Source of the DNA: Hippasteria phrygiana
Taxonomy: Eukaryota; Echinodermata; Asteroidea; Valvatida; Goniasteridae
NCBI GenBank assembly: GCA_037893225.1
Contig: JAZGUH010000026.1
Span: 1,178,001-1,242,000 of the forward strand
Direction: 5' to 3'
DNA: 64,000 bases
Part shown: positions 1 to 11,301 of the stretch, piece by piece
Layout: every line of letters starts with the position of its first letter
How positions within the stretch are numbered: position 1 is the first letter of the stretch
The notes under the pieces: generated by a model
Seen by the model: the letters and a program-made list of their open reading frames with translations, nothing else
The model's database searches: none
Told to the model about the DNA's origin: nothing
Position numbers and translations under genes: made by a program

Positions 1-808
1 TCACTGACGTATCATTTTGATTTTTTTCGTACTGTACAGTCGTATTAACTCTTGCATGGGATGTTTATTAAATCCAACGCTAACAATGTATTTTTTGCCT
101 TGTTCGGGCGAGTCCGTTTTTTTTTTTTTTTAAGCTGATGATTGTTAATGTTGGAACTGTCGCGTTCAACCCTGTACAAAAACGGAGATATATTTCCCTT
201 TAAATTTAGTCTATGTGGACATATTTGGTTTTAAGATGAAGAGGAGGTATTTTACTACGTAGTGATGTCACTCGAACACAGAAACTCTGAACACCAGCGG
301 GCGTACAACGGTTTATACGAAAAGTGATCCGGAACTGTCGCACTCACTGTAGTCTAGTCCGAGTAACTTGGACCCTTTATCGCCTTTTTTAACATTTGGA
401 CATGATCTGGCGATAGTTGGATCGGAAAGATTTTACTTTTAATACCCCCACCAAAATCAGTCACAAACAGCAACATCTTGGAAAATAATGAACTCTCCTT
501 GATAACAATTGTCTAAACATGTGTCACAACCTGTTTTCAAGATTTATGTCAGCGATATCTGTGAAAATGAGGCAGAAATCAACATGTAGGCCTAGGCCTA
601 GGCCTACGTCAACACTTTGAGTGACCCTACTCTGTACCAAGAACATCTAAACCTAAACACAAACTTTCTTCCTCTATAATGCACAAATATAATCCTGACA
701 ACAGTCTCAAAATGAAAGGTTGTGCCATGTGTTTCTACAATTCTGAACAAGAATGGATGGTTTATTTTCCAAGATTTTGCTGTTCCTGACTGATTTGTGT
801 GGGGTGTA

Positions 809-1026
809 TTAACCCTAACCCCCTATTCAACCTGTCAAAATCCAACACTGTGCATGGTATACCGTACCCATGGCACATTCTTTGGACTTTGACATATTGG
901 GGCATCATACTTTACATGGGGCTCCATGTAAAGTAATGATGCCAAAGCCCTGCAGTAGTGAACCCATCAAAACTTGACAAAACCTGCTGTTGGAGTTTGC
1001 AAGGCTTGGGGTAGTTTAACAGGGTT
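809..1026 (+). mobile_element. MITE, TTAACCCTAACC family A
   Basis: Starts TTAACCCTAACCCCC and ends GGGGTAGTTTAACAGGGTT. Shares internal blocks (TCCAACACTGTGCA, GGCACATTCTTTGGACTT, CCTGCTGTTGGAGTTTGCAA) with 31403-31608 and, less well, with 1742-2220. Ends fit a piggyBac-like TTAA target with CCC-starting termini. Confidence 0.65.
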
Positions 1027-1132
1027 GAAGTAAAAATCTTTCCGGAGATTGCACTGTGCATGCTATGAACAAATAACCACACAAAATCCCATAGGGCTGC
1101 CTAAGGGGGGGGGGGGGGGGGCTACCTTGTAA

Positions 1133-1315
<183 letters not shown>

Positions 1316-1559
1316 TGAACACCGAGGTCCCAAGAGTCAAGGATTGCGCTCACACTTCACTTTTGATACCCTTGGTTAAGTTGTCACTGAAGGCTTGCTA
1401 AACCCAGAGTATTCCTAATGTACCCGCCCATGAGAATGAGTTGGGTTAACTCTACACAGGGCTGATATAGTTACTAGCCCAGAACTGCTGTTGGCTAGTC
1501 AAACTTGCTTCTTAGGCCGGGAATCCATGTGTCAAGTTGCTGGGTACCTAAAAATAGAA

Positions 1560-1715
1560 AATGACTTGCCTACTAAATCCAACAGAATCCAACCGTGTCT
1601 TATTTTTCTGTTGCCTGCTGAATCCAACAGGATTGTAACACTATGAGTTATCTGCTGAATCCAACAGGGTCCAACGGAAATATCAAATTGTTGGATCCTG
1701 TTGGATTCAGCAGGG
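1560..1715. mobile_element. Short inverted-repeat element, AATCCAACAG family
   Basis: CTGCTGAATCCAACAGG and its complement CCTGTTGGATTCAGCAGG occur as inverted arms. A relative is at 60370-60465 (CCGCTGAATCCAACAGA ... TTGGGATTCAGTCCGG). Confidence 0.55.
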
Positions 1716-1741
1716 TTAGGGTAAATTTGTTGAAGTTTGTG

Positions 1742-2220
1742 ATTAACCCCAACCCCTATGGCACCTTTACTGGGAAGCATTCTCAATCTGTCAAAATCCA
1801 ACACTTTGCAGGGGGAGCTGAGTTGGTGTCACCAATGGTTTAAGTAATACCCCACCTAGGTCTATAGGTCTGAAAATTGGGATAATTTCTTTGGTATCTA
1901 TTGAAGATTTATCCTCTATTTAGATCTGGACCCAGGAAAACCGTAAGGGTGGTAGGGCTGGCAACCTAAAATGTGGCCAACCCCACCACCTCTGTTGTAG
2001 TCCTTTGCCTAGAGTGGCTTTTAGCCTTGTATTGGGCGACTTCCATAAGGGTATACCTACATGTATGGCACATTCTTTGTACTGAGACAAATTGGGGTAT
2101 CAAAGCTCCAGGTAAAGTAATGGTGCCAACTGCCAAGGCTCTACAGTCCTACACCCAATATACAACACAACACAGTGTTGGATTTTGGCAGATTTGGGAT
2201 GCTTGGGCTTAACCCCTTGG
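1742..2220 (+). mobile_element. MITE, family A, longer copy
   Basis: Starts TTAACCCCAACCCCTATGGC and ends GATGCTTGGGCTTAACCCC. Inner arms TCAAAATCCAACACTTTG and CAGTGTTGGATTTTGGCAGA are roughly complementary. Contains the same GGCACATTCTTTG block as 809-1026. Confidence 0.5.
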
Positions 2221-2414
2221 TGACTGGCTGTTATTGATGTTATTGATGTGGTATGCCAAGAATAGGCTGTGCAGCCAAGCGCAAACACAAACAATAGACA
2301 CATACTGAATAGAAAGGTCCTATTTATTACACTTAGAGCCTCCTTTCATGTGAATGAAAGCTTTGTTTGAAAAAAAGTCCATCTATTCATTACACTCCCG
2401 TTCAAGAACAATAT

Positions 2415-2860
2415 GTGACCCCGCTATGGAAAAAAGTATATTATGTCGCAAAATATGAAAAATGAGTGTTATGTATGATTGGAAAGCCCGCATTGTAAGC
2501 TTTCATTTGGTACATGATATAGCTCGAAAGCCGTTTCCGTTCTGGAGATATCGTGTTTTTGCATGTTAATTAGTCATATGGAGTTCAAATTGCACAACAG
2601 AGAAAACAGGCTTTGAAATAGCTAGTTCTAATACAATGCAATGGAACAATGCACTCTAAAAAGGTGATTTTTTCCACTTTATTCACTGAAATCAACATTG
2701 TTGTGCACCAAACCTGAAACTTTAGATATTTAAGATGTCATTAAAGACAAAAAACAAAAAATGAACTTTGACGAAAAATTTCACCCTCTCAAAGTTGAAA
2801 GGGCCATTACACGTAAATGCATAAGGGCAACTTATATCACCTTTTTCTGGACCGGGTCAC
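2415..2860. mobile_element. MITE, GTGACCC family, diverged copy
   Basis: Begins GTGACCCCGCTATGGAAAAA and ends TTTTTCTGGACCGGGTCAC. Internal text resembles the two better copies at 26406-26846 and 40376-40819. Confidence 0.75.
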
Positions 2861-2879
2861 ATAATTGTTGAAACATGAA

Positions 2880-2942
2880 TGGATGGAGTATGCCCAGGAA
2901 TGCGCGTATAGATGACAACCAGCCAAGTGGTCTTTTTCAAAC
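2880..2942 (-). repeat. Repeat block shared with 23811-23905 and 63232-63320
   Basis: Reverse complement reads AAAAGACCACTTGGCTGGTTGTCATCTATACGCGCATTC-like text, also found at the other two positions. It belongs to the GTCCGCACTGGAC element group. Confidence 0.6.
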
Positions 2943-2999
2943 CACAGCTACATGTATGGCTGTCGTCGGTATTCAAGAGGTGAATGATTGGTGTCTATA

Positions 3000-3671
3000 G
3001 CCCTGTCCGCACTGGACTTATTTTGGTAAAACTTACCGAGACGATGGGAACTTTTCCCATTTTAAGTCCAGTGCGGACAGCGTAGGAAGTTTTCCTCTCA
3101 GTTACTTTTCCTGAGTCCAGCGGTTACTTCTACCGGCCAACTGCTGCCCAGGAAAACTGACCAGGTAACTTTTCCCGAGACGATAAGTCCAGTGCGGACA
3201 GTGCGTTGCGGTAAAAGCGGCTCAGGAAAGCGTACATCCGGCCCGAGCGCAAGGTCATGCTTCACAGGGAAACCACGCATGCGCTTTGCATTGTTTTACC
3301 ACGGTGCGGTGCACGTGGAAAGTTTCCAAATTTCAGTGCGTTGTTTCTCTTTTGGTCGCAATCATGGTAGATTTTTTTATTGATAAAGTCGGAAGTTTAA
3401 TTGGTGCTAAAGACGTAGGCCTGCGTGTACACATCGGCCGGAAAAATGAAAAGGCAGGCGTGATTTGGGTCAATCGCGTCAATGCAAAAAGGTCACGCAA
3501 AGCGCCCTCATGAGTCGTTATATTGACAGCTTGGTTACTTCTCCCACGGTCATGGTAAAATTTTCCCGTGTCGAAAGTCCAAGTGCGGACAGTGGTCACA
3601 TTTGACCATTTTTCATTTTACCATCGTCTCGGTAAAACCTTCCAAAAACAAATCCAGTGCGGACACGGCTT
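3000..3671. mobile_element. Inverted-repeat element, GTCCGCACTGGAC family
   Basis: Left end CTGTCCGCACTGGACTTATT and right end AAATCCAGTGCGGACACGGC are inverted; both are followed inward by the complement pair TTACCGAGACGATGG / CCATCGTCTCGGTAA. Extra internal copies of the end (3065, 3190, 3583) suggest nested or duplicated ends. Relatives: 23643-24832 and part at 43491-43580. Confidence 0.75.
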
Positions 3672-3728
3672 ATGGGACATTGTTTGCTTTGTGCACCCTG
3701 AGGGCTCCCAAAAACTGCACAGGAGTAT

Positions 3729-3893
3729 ACAAATACAGCATGGTTTGAGGGGAAGTAGTGGGAATTACTGGTCCCGAGGTGTAGGTCAGCTCGACTACCT
3801 CCCGACGCGAAGCGGAGGGAGGTAGTCGAGCTGACCTACACCGAGGGACCAGTAATTCCCACTATTTTCCAGAAATAAACATGCTGTATTTGT
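3729..3893. repeat. Long near-palindrome (hairpin)
   Basis: Outer arms CAAATACAGCATG / CATGCTGTATTTG and inner arms of about 50 bp (3756-3804 with 3816-3864, starting TAGTGGGAATTACTGG) are complementary around a short GACGCGAAGCGGA loop. Confidence 0.9.
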
Positions 3894-3894
3894 T

Positions 3895-4511
<617 letters not shown>

Positions 4512-4533
4512 TAAGCAGGTCATCAGACAGACA

Positions 4534-5019
4534 GGAGCAAGTTCGGTTGGGCGACTAGAGTGACTAGACTTAACCATAGTCGATCTAGATGTCACCCGAA
4601 CGCTGCGCGGTTTGACTAGCTAGTGCAACTGGATCAACCTAGCTCCGGACCATGGTTTCTCTAGTCACTTGCGAGTTACGTCACGGTTTCAAGATGGGGG
4701 ATCGGTAAACTGGGCAAGTTTTGCAAACGTTTACAATAATTTGTTGGTTTTGTCCAATGATAATAACTCTTTGGAATAAGATAATGAATTATATTTTTGC
4801 ACCAAAGTTAAGTAGAGAAAATAATAGAAATAAATAATAGAAAATAGAAATAACATGCAAACATTTGCTTCGTTAACAACTAGCGGACGACATTCTTTGC
4901 AGTTTGTTGTTGCTGCACACTAACTAGATTTGACGTAGTCGATCGACAGACCACGCATGCGTTTTTTAAATAGCAAATTGACAAAAAGGACTAGGTCAGC
5001 AGCACCCGAACTTGCTCCA
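4534..5019. mobile_element. MITE-like element with GGAGCAAGTTCGG ends
   Basis: GGAGCAAGTTCGGTTGGGC at the left and CACCCGAACTTGCTCC at the right are inverted. It starts 23 bp after the ATE1 donor at 4511. Confidence 0.7.
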
Positions 5020-5288
5020 GACACATTTAAGAAGAAACCAAAATGTGTTGCCCTAGCTTGTGGTTGCATTTTGTGGGCCATGAACTTGAGGGTTTGTAAA
5101 AGAGAAGGTTGGAAGCGGTGCACAGGACTGCCGGCTTGTATTGCTGTGAAATTCGGATGAAATTGGGGCCCTAAAAGTGCTCTATTTTGCAATGGAGCGT
5201 AGGCATCATCTTTCAAGCTGGCGATGGGCTATGGGACTACTTTTAGGGGGGTCATCTTGGGATGGAAATTTCTCCCAAAAGTCATTGG

Positions 5289-5513
5289 TTAACCCTAACT
5301 CCCTAGTGGCTTTTACTAAGTACTGGATTAAGTCCACCAAAATCCATCACTGACCCTGCTTCACATAATGCTTTAGGACCAAATCCGCTGAAATCCACCA
5401 CAAGACCACCACTACTTTAAGTGGATTTTGATGGACTTGGTACTAATGGCTTGCCTACCAAATTCCCCCAAAATGGGGAAATGGATTTTGATGGATTTGG
5501 GGGGTTAGGGTTA
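5289..5513 (+). mobile_element. piggyBac-like MITE, TTAACCCTAACT...GTTAGGGTTAA
   Basis: Starts TTAACCCTAACTCCCTAG and ends GGGGTTAGGGTTAA, TTAA at both edges. Inner arms TGGATTTTGATGGA / TCCACCAAAATCCA are complementary. Confidence 0.75.
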
Positions 5514-5854
5514 ATTAATCCCCATAAAATTGAACAGATACTGAAAAGTGATGAAGTAAGCTTTAATTTGATGTGTGTCTCAAACACATTGGCGAGTCCT
5601 AAGTATTTTTCCTGAATTTTGGAAGTTGGCGTATTTATCATTTGGGTCTATGGAAATTGATTTACTGGTGTGCAACCTTATGCCGTCGGGATCCTTTATC
5701 ACAGGGTTGTTGAGCACATGAATTCCTCAGGGCAATTCTAACGTCACTCACGTTACATTTATAGACTCGTCAAACAATCCAATTGTTTACTTTGAAAATG
5801 TATTCAAATTATACCTAGTCAGTTTTCCTTGTGGATTGTTTGACGAATTATAAG

Positions 5855-6115
5855 TTAAAAAGTCGTATCCTCACATTGAGTGATCCCTACAATGTCGCTT
5901 CCCAGGTTGTATCGTAAAATTGGGTGTGATCCCTGGCTATACGGCATTCTGGGTTTATGACTTCTGACTAACGCCCACCCGAACAAAGATACTGACAATT
6001 TGGAAGACCGCCAACATAGGGCAAGATAGCTCAGTTGGTAGAGCGCTGGTACGGTAACCCGGAGGTCGCAGGTTGGAATCCCGCTCCTGCCAGTTTCTTT
6101 GTTCACTTTAAAAAC
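5855..6115 (+). mobile_element. tRNA-derived SINE with conserved upstream body
   Basis: A tRNA-like module (6019-6091) has an A box (TAGCTCAGTTGGTAGAGC) and B box (GGTTGGAATCCCGCTCC). It is preceded by a conserved block containing CGCTTCCCAGGTTGTATCG and GTGATCCCTGGCTATACGGC, found upstream of other copies (7660, 8015, 12236). Orientation +. Confidence 0.85.
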
Positions 6116-6844
6116 TTGTATAGACTGTTACACGCCACTTTCATCCCTCACAGCTTTAAAGCCTATTGACCAATCTAAGGCGAAACTGGAACAACACAAA
6201 ATGGTAGTGAGGCCTACCAAGAGACACAAAGCACAACTCATAGAACTTTGGTTCCTGTTTTCTGAACATTCAGTTTATTGGTCGTCACTAATGTTAACAA
6301 AAAATGACATGGTGTATTTTAGGGTACTGCTTTCACCAATTGTCTTCTAAACTGGTTGAGCTCACTTCAAGAGTACCTGTCTTTTTAAACACATTGGGGT
6401 CAGAGCTGAACATTTAAATTAACATAAATTCAAATCAATCAGCAATGTGCACAGGACTTGCATCAAGTCGGTACTAAGTGATGTCTCTTACGTTACGTCA
6501 CTAAGGTTAGAAAAATCACCCAAAAAGTCCTCCTTTTTCAAAAACATTATTTTACAAAACCTTGCGAGTTAATTTAGTAAAGCATAGAGATTTGTTATCT
6601 AGAATATGTGCAGAATTCAATCCAGACTTAAAAAAAAAAAATATTGAAGTGTTTGAATTTTTTAGTTTTGTCCCTTTTGCTGTGAAAGTTGTCCAGGGGT
6701 TTTGGCTGGTTTTCCAGGGGATTTGAAGGGGATATCAGCGGACTTGAACTATTTCCAGCCCTTGTAGCTTGTGACTTTACTTGTGATTTGACTCTGCGGT
6801 CTGCGGTCTAGAATCTAGATTACCCATAGATTTTTTTTTTAATG

Positions 6845-7148
6845 CAAATTGCCCATCACAAGGCCAAAGGCCACTCGAGGTGTGGGCTACAGAGAAAAAT
6901 GTAGAAGAACCAGCCCCTCACACTGAAACGAAACAAAACAAGACAAGATAATCTGATCTCTTCACAGTATGAATAGGGTCGGTACATGTATGGGTAACTA
7001 GTCCACTGCAAGGCATTAATAATGCCTCTACCCATATTAAGCGTAGAAGTGCTATAGCCCAGGACTGGGCTCGACCCACAACTTGCAGAATTACCCGCAG
7101 ACCACGAATTCAATGCTCCAAACCACTAGGCCACGGCACTTCCACGGC
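6845..7148 (-). mobile_element. tRNA-derived SINE, minus orientation
   Basis: Minus strand reads GTGGCCTAGTGGTTTGGAGC (A-box-like) and later TTGTGGGTCGAGCCC (B-box-like). It stops about 40 bp before the ATE1 acceptor at 7188. Confidence 0.65.
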
Positions 7149-7188
7149 ACTTCAAGGCCAGAATTCTTTTCCATGTGTGTGATGTTAG

Positions 7189-7535
7189 ATTCCTTAGGAC
7201 CGGGGAACGACCAAGCAGTAATCCTAAATCCTCAGAGGATACCACAAAGGGTGAAGATAGGGAAGCATGTCTAGGAACCTCAGAGCACCCGGCCCAGGAG
7301 AAGGAACTCAGGAAGAGAATGACCCAAGCGGCAGGGACGATGGGACCGAATGCTATCAGTGCAAATCCCAGCTCATCGGCGGCGGAAACCATTGGATGCG
7401 GGCACCAGTCAGATTCCAGAACCAATGAGACTTACAGCGGTTTGACAGACGACCGTCGTAGAGTTAAAAAGGAGATGAATTCTGAGACTGGGGGAGAGGG
7501 GAGTGCGGTGTCGGTCAAGAACCATCCGAAACCGG
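7189..7535 (+). CDS. ATE1: ATE1 coding exon, variable hydrophilic linker
   Basis: A 347-bp exon that begins by completing an Arg codon and reads FLRTGERPSSNPKSSEDT; it ends VKNHPKPG. The two ends match human ATE1 (KFLAKGEVPKGS and HTVPKPGKG). The middle, about 90 residues, is rich in Glu, Ser, Thr and Lys, has no recognisable fold and is not conserved, as expected for the disordered linker between the N- and C-terminal ATE domains. Acceptor GATGTTAG|A, donor CCGG|GTAAG. A tRNA-derived SINE in minus orientation ends about 40 bp upstream. Confidence 0.9.
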
Positions 7536-7659
7536 GTAAGAAAGAATAGGGTTTGTGCTGTGCTGTGCACGAATTGGGGGGAGGGGTGCGTGTTGCAATC
7601 TTAAGTCTTTTTGAAAAAAAATTTCCCACTCCACTTTAATCATATTATTTGCTAAAATG

Positions 7660-7950
7660 TTGTACCCTCAACGAGTTATTCAAAATCTGGCACTTATCAC
7701 GTTGTGTTGTAAAGTTGGGGTATGATCCCTGGCTATATGGCATTATGAGTTTGACTTCTGAGTAGCCCCTCTCCCCCCCCCCCCCCCCTCCCATTCCGTC
7801 TCTCACTTCCCCTACTCCCCTTCACAATGAACAAGTATATTGACAAACTTGCACACGGCCAACATTGTGCGAGATAGCTTAGTTAGTAGAGTGCTGCTGC
7901 AATAATCCGGATGTCACAGGTTCAAGTTCAGTTGTCATTTGTTTCTGTTT
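7660..7950 (+). mobile_element. tRNA-derived SINE, diverged copy
   Basis: Same order as 5855-6115: GATCCCTGGCTATATGGCAT body, C-rich insertion at about 7767-7790, then GAGATAGCTTAGTTAGTAGA and CACAGGTTCAAGTTC boxes. Confidence 0.75.
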
Positions 7951-8014
7951 ATTGCAAGAAAATTTTAAAAATATTTCCCAACAAACCACAAGGAACCTTG
8001 TTTTGACGGTCATT

Positions 8015-8552
8015 ATAAGTTAAAAAGTCATATCCTCATTGAGTGATCCCCGTAGTGTCGCTTCCCAGGTTGTATCGTATGGTTGGGTCGTAATCCCTGG
8101 CTATATGGCATATTGGTTTATGACTTCTGATTAACGTCCCCCTCCCCTTTGAACAAAGACACTGACCATTCGGGAGACCACCAATGTCAGAATGACCCCG
8201 CGAATTTAGACATTTTACGAAAGGGGAAAGCTTACGTAGTTTGCAAAACACAAGTGAAGTCGAGAAAAGGAAAACAAATCAAAATCTGACTTGCACTATA
8301 CAAAATTTAATATCAACAAACTAATGGTTCTGGTCAAATCAACAGATTTAAACTGTCTGTGCGCACTGCCTATATAATAAATATACAAATTCAAATGGCA
8401 TTAAACTATAATTAAATTCAGGAAATGCTATACTAACAAATCAGCGGAGAAAAATCAAACTCATTAAAATTTTCGGATGGCAAGATAGCAGAGTTAGTAG
8501 AGCACCAGTACGGTTCCGGAGGTAGCAGGTTCAAATCCTGCTCTTGCAAGTT
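8015..8552 (+). mobile_element. tRNA-derived SINE split by about 280 bp
   Basis: The upstream body (8015-8185) and tRNA-like module (8478-8552, CAAGATAGCAGAGTTAGTAG ... GCAGGTTCAAATCCTGC) are separated by unrelated A+T-rich sequence, consistent with an insertion. Confidence 0.65.
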
Positions 8553-8684
8553 TTCTTCGTTCACTTTGTAAATTTTTAAACAGAAAAATATATAATAAAA
8601 AAACACGATAAAACAAATTATCTTAATCTACATGTAGACATAATCTAGACAGATGTCCCCTTTTGGATCGGCTCACTTCTGTAG

Positions 8685-8881
8685 GTCAAGGTCCGGACCC
8701 ATCTAAACCTCCGCGCAAGAAAGCGAAGGAGCTCAGATGGCAGCGAAGGCTGGAGCGCCGGTCTCAGATGGGCACCGACGCACCACCGGCAGACACGAAG
8801 CAACCCAACCAATCAAAGTCCTTAGAAGAACTCATCCAAGAAGTTGAGAGTGCGTCGGAGGGAGGCAAGCATAAACTAGAG
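8685..8881 (+). CDS. ATE1: ATE1 coding exon, basic segment before the alternative exons
   Basis: Encodes QGPDPSKPPRKKAKELRWQR and, at the end, QPNQSKSLEELIQEVES...HKLE, matching human [20 protein letters not shown] and NQPKSLEDLIFES...HKLE. It ends in phase 0 exactly where vertebrate ATE1 chooses between exons 7a and 7b. The donor is GAG|GTGTGT. Two in-frame acceptors six bases apart are possible (CTGTAG|GTCAAG|GTCC); the first one preserves the Lys-Gly/Gln-Gly pair seen in human, so I chose 8685. Confidence 0.94.
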
Positions 8882-8991
8882 GTGTGTTTAATTAAGGGAG
8901 CACTTGTCCAGCTGCGGTATCAATTGCGGTACCGCTGTTTTTCTTTAAACAGACTTTTGCCATGTACAAAGTGACGGAGGGTGCCAGCAAA

Positions 8992-9320
8992 AAACCCTAA
9001 CCTTCCCAAATCCTCCAAAATCCTCTTTGCCAAATGGAGGAATTTGCAGGATTGAGGGCGAAAGGGGATTTTGCCTCTGGAGGAAAATGGAGGATCCAGG
9101 TCATCAGGCCCAATCTGATGCTGGTTTGATTTCGGAGGATTGAGGTTACTCGGGTGTTTACGAAAACCCCAGGAGGATTTTGGAGGATTCATGCAATGGT
9201 CCCCATAAGAGGATTTTGGAGGATTCAGGTTACATGCAGCTTTGAACACTTTGAAATCAGAAGATGTTGGAGGATTCAGGTTACTTGGAGGAAAAACGAT
9301 GTAGGGAGTTATAGGGTTAA
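8992..9320 (+). mobile_element. CCCTAACC-ended repeat with AATCCTCCAAAATCC motif
   Basis: Begins AAACCCTAACCTTCCC and ends GTTATAGGGTTAAA. AATCCTCCAAAATCCTC and its complement GAGGATTTTGGAGGATT recur as arms; GGAGGATTCAGGTTAC repeats three times near 9190-9285. Confidence 0.65.
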
Positions 9321-9553
9321 AAAAGTTCTCTCCTAAAGCACTTGGGGGAATGTAATGTTTTTTGGTAACAGATTACAGCTTTGTCTCCACTTTTAACTGA
9401 TCCATATCAAACGTTTATTGGGAGGAAAATTGTGTGAAAAATTGAACATTTTTCAATACCCGTTTGACCCTTTTGACTTGCACACAATATCAAACCGTGT
9501 TCATCTAAATTGGCCAACTGCACAAGCACCGTACAGTTGCATTTGTAATTCCT

Positions 9554-9700
9554 TTAACCCTAACCCTGCCAGACGCAGCACAGTGCATCTGTGGTGACAG
9601 CTCCACTTTGCTGGACTCTGCACACAAGTCAATGTGACAAAGTATGCAATCTGATCCGTCTGGCAGGGTTCTAGCAAACATGCCCTGGAGTGTTACGGTT
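9554..9700 (+). mobile_element. MITE, CCTGCCAGACGC family, copy 1
   Basis: Starts TTAACCCTAACCCTGCCAGA and contains the inverted GTCTGGCAGGGTT, ending near GGAGTGTTACGGTTAAAG. Inverted copy at 53318-53473. Confidence 0.75.
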
Positions 9701-9819
9701 AAAGATTATTTCCCGATGTTGTTTGTGTATACATGTATATTGAGCTCTGCTTCGTGAAATTCAGATTTGATACAGATTTGGTACTTGTTTTAATACTTGT
9801 TTTAATTGTGATAAACTAG

Positions 9820-9948
9820 ATGAGATACGTGCGGTCCAGCCCCATGAGTCCCCAGTTCGAGAGAACGTTCACAGAGAGCTACAGCGTATACTATCGCTAC
9901 CAAACGACCATCCACAGGGACCCGCCCACTAAACCCTCCAAGAAACAG
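9820..9948 (+). CDS. ATE1: ATE1 alternative exon, 7a-like (129 bp)
   Basis: Encodes 43 residues: MRYVRSSPMSPQFERTFTES, then YSVYYRYQTTIH and RDPPTKPSKKQ. It matches the human 7a peptide (VRSSPPSSQFKATFLESY...IHKNPPDTPTESQ). It starts and ends in phase 0. Acceptor ATAAACTAG|ATG has a poor pyrimidine tract; donor AAACAG|GTATCA is moderate. It is homologous to the exon at 11302-11430 and of identical length, so either, but probably not both, joins 8881 to 12483. This segment lies at the start of the GNAT-like C-terminal domain and in mammals changes substrate preference of the isoforms. Confidence 0.95.
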
Positions 9949-10326
9949 GTATCACAATGTGCGATGATGGTTGAACTTCAATACAGGCCTTCTCCGCATT
10001 ATTTCCCGCCATCCCCATTGCCCTCATCTTTCTCTTTTGTTGCTGCTTTTTATTGTTGAGAGGGTGAAACAAAAAGCAAAGGTCAGAGGTTAAATAATTG
10101 TCTGAGTTTATAGTGCTATCCCGCCTGCGGAGGCCAATTTCATAGCACCACGAAACGTGTGATTTTTGTTGTGCTTACAGAGCCTCTTTCCATTTCACGG
10201 AGACAAAAAGCAGTAAACGCAGTAATACAGTCGCTCACTTCATAAGCAGAATTTGCTTAATAGCATCGTGATGCAACACTAATCATTCCCATGTGCCTAT
10301 AAAGCGCTAGCATGACTTGGCTGGGA

Positions 10327-10574
10327 AATAAGCCAGTTCGGTATTTCAACTGCGCATGTGCACATCCCGAATGACCCATGACCTAACGCCACGCGTATAA
10401 ACGCGCAAGGTGGTCGCACATCGCGCAAAGTGGTCGCACAACGCGCAAGGTGGTCGCACAATGCGCACGTGTGAAATCCAATCCGAATGGGCGTTCGCGT
10501 AACATCGTGTGATATTACGTCAGCAATTTTATCCCGAATAACCTTTGACCTTCGAGATACCGAACTGGCTTATT
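10327..10574 (+). mobile_element. MITE, AATAAGCCAGTTCGGTAT family, copy 1
   Basis: Left end AATAAGCCAGTTCGGTATTT, right end GATACCGAACTGGCTTATT. Lies in the intron between the two alternative ATE1 exons. Contains an exact 3 x 20-bp tandem block (10401-10460, ACGCGCAAGGTGGTCGCACA) missing from the other copies. Confidence 0.9.
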
Positions 10575-10937
10575 CCGCTAAAGGTTGGCAAATTTTATCC
10601 GCCATTGTTAGCACAACTTGTCTTTTAACTGCATTCTGCTCTGTGAAATTGGCCCACGGACAGTGTGTGGTTATGATTTTCCGAGGCCAAGAAGAAATAA
10701 TTTGTTGAGGGTTCCCTGATGTCACATTGACCAAGACTATTGTAAATGAAAAACAATTTCAATGTGGAAAATGTATGTTCAGATAGCGAAATTGGAATAT
10801 CAGTAAGCAATAAGCGTTCAACCACTTACACATTGTGATACTTGTGCTGACCAATAATGGTCACGCTTCAAGCACTAAAAACAAAAAAAATGTTTCAATA
10901 TCTATGAAGAATCTGTCCACAAATTTGACGGAATTAT

Positions 10938-11175
10938 GACCTTGGTTTTTTGTTTCATTTCTTTTCTCTCCCTTTCTTGTCTGCCCTATCCTGTTGCCTG
11001 TTTGTGTGTTCATTTTTCCTATCCGTAAATGTGCTTCTTCACCATTTTCTGCTGTTTCCATTTTCACACGTGCCTCTCTTTCTGTTATTTTTTTTTTCCA
11101 CGCTAATCATTGTTTCCTCTTCTTGCATATACACTTAAAAATCATTCTTAATCTGCATGTTTCTATTTTCCTACT
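10938..11175 (+). promoter_or_regulatory. ATE1: Pyrimidine-rich intronic stretch between alternative ATE1 exons
   Basis: About 240 bases strongly biased to C and T with many TCTT, CTTTC and TTCTCT words, upstream of the 7b-like exon. Such tracts bind PTB-type splicing repressors. Function is inferred from position and composition. Confidence 0.5.
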
Positions 11176-11301
11176 CCAATGTGCAACTTTCCCTACATCG
11201 CTAAAACCTGCCTGCTCATTTCAATGTTGCACCGTGTCTATCTTTGTGTGTACCTCTGTCTGTCAATCACCACTCCTCATCTGTCGAGCATATGGTACCA
11301 G

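Noticed and set aside
6019..6091. tRNA gene
   Set aside because: A and B boxes are present but the acceptor stem and anticodon arm are imperfect, and the same module recurs in many copies with a shared upstream body, so it is a SINE.
7175..7188. Met at 7175 as an ATE1 start codon
   Set aside because: It lies in the intron before the acceptor at 7188; the phase match with exon 4385-4510 shows an internal exon.
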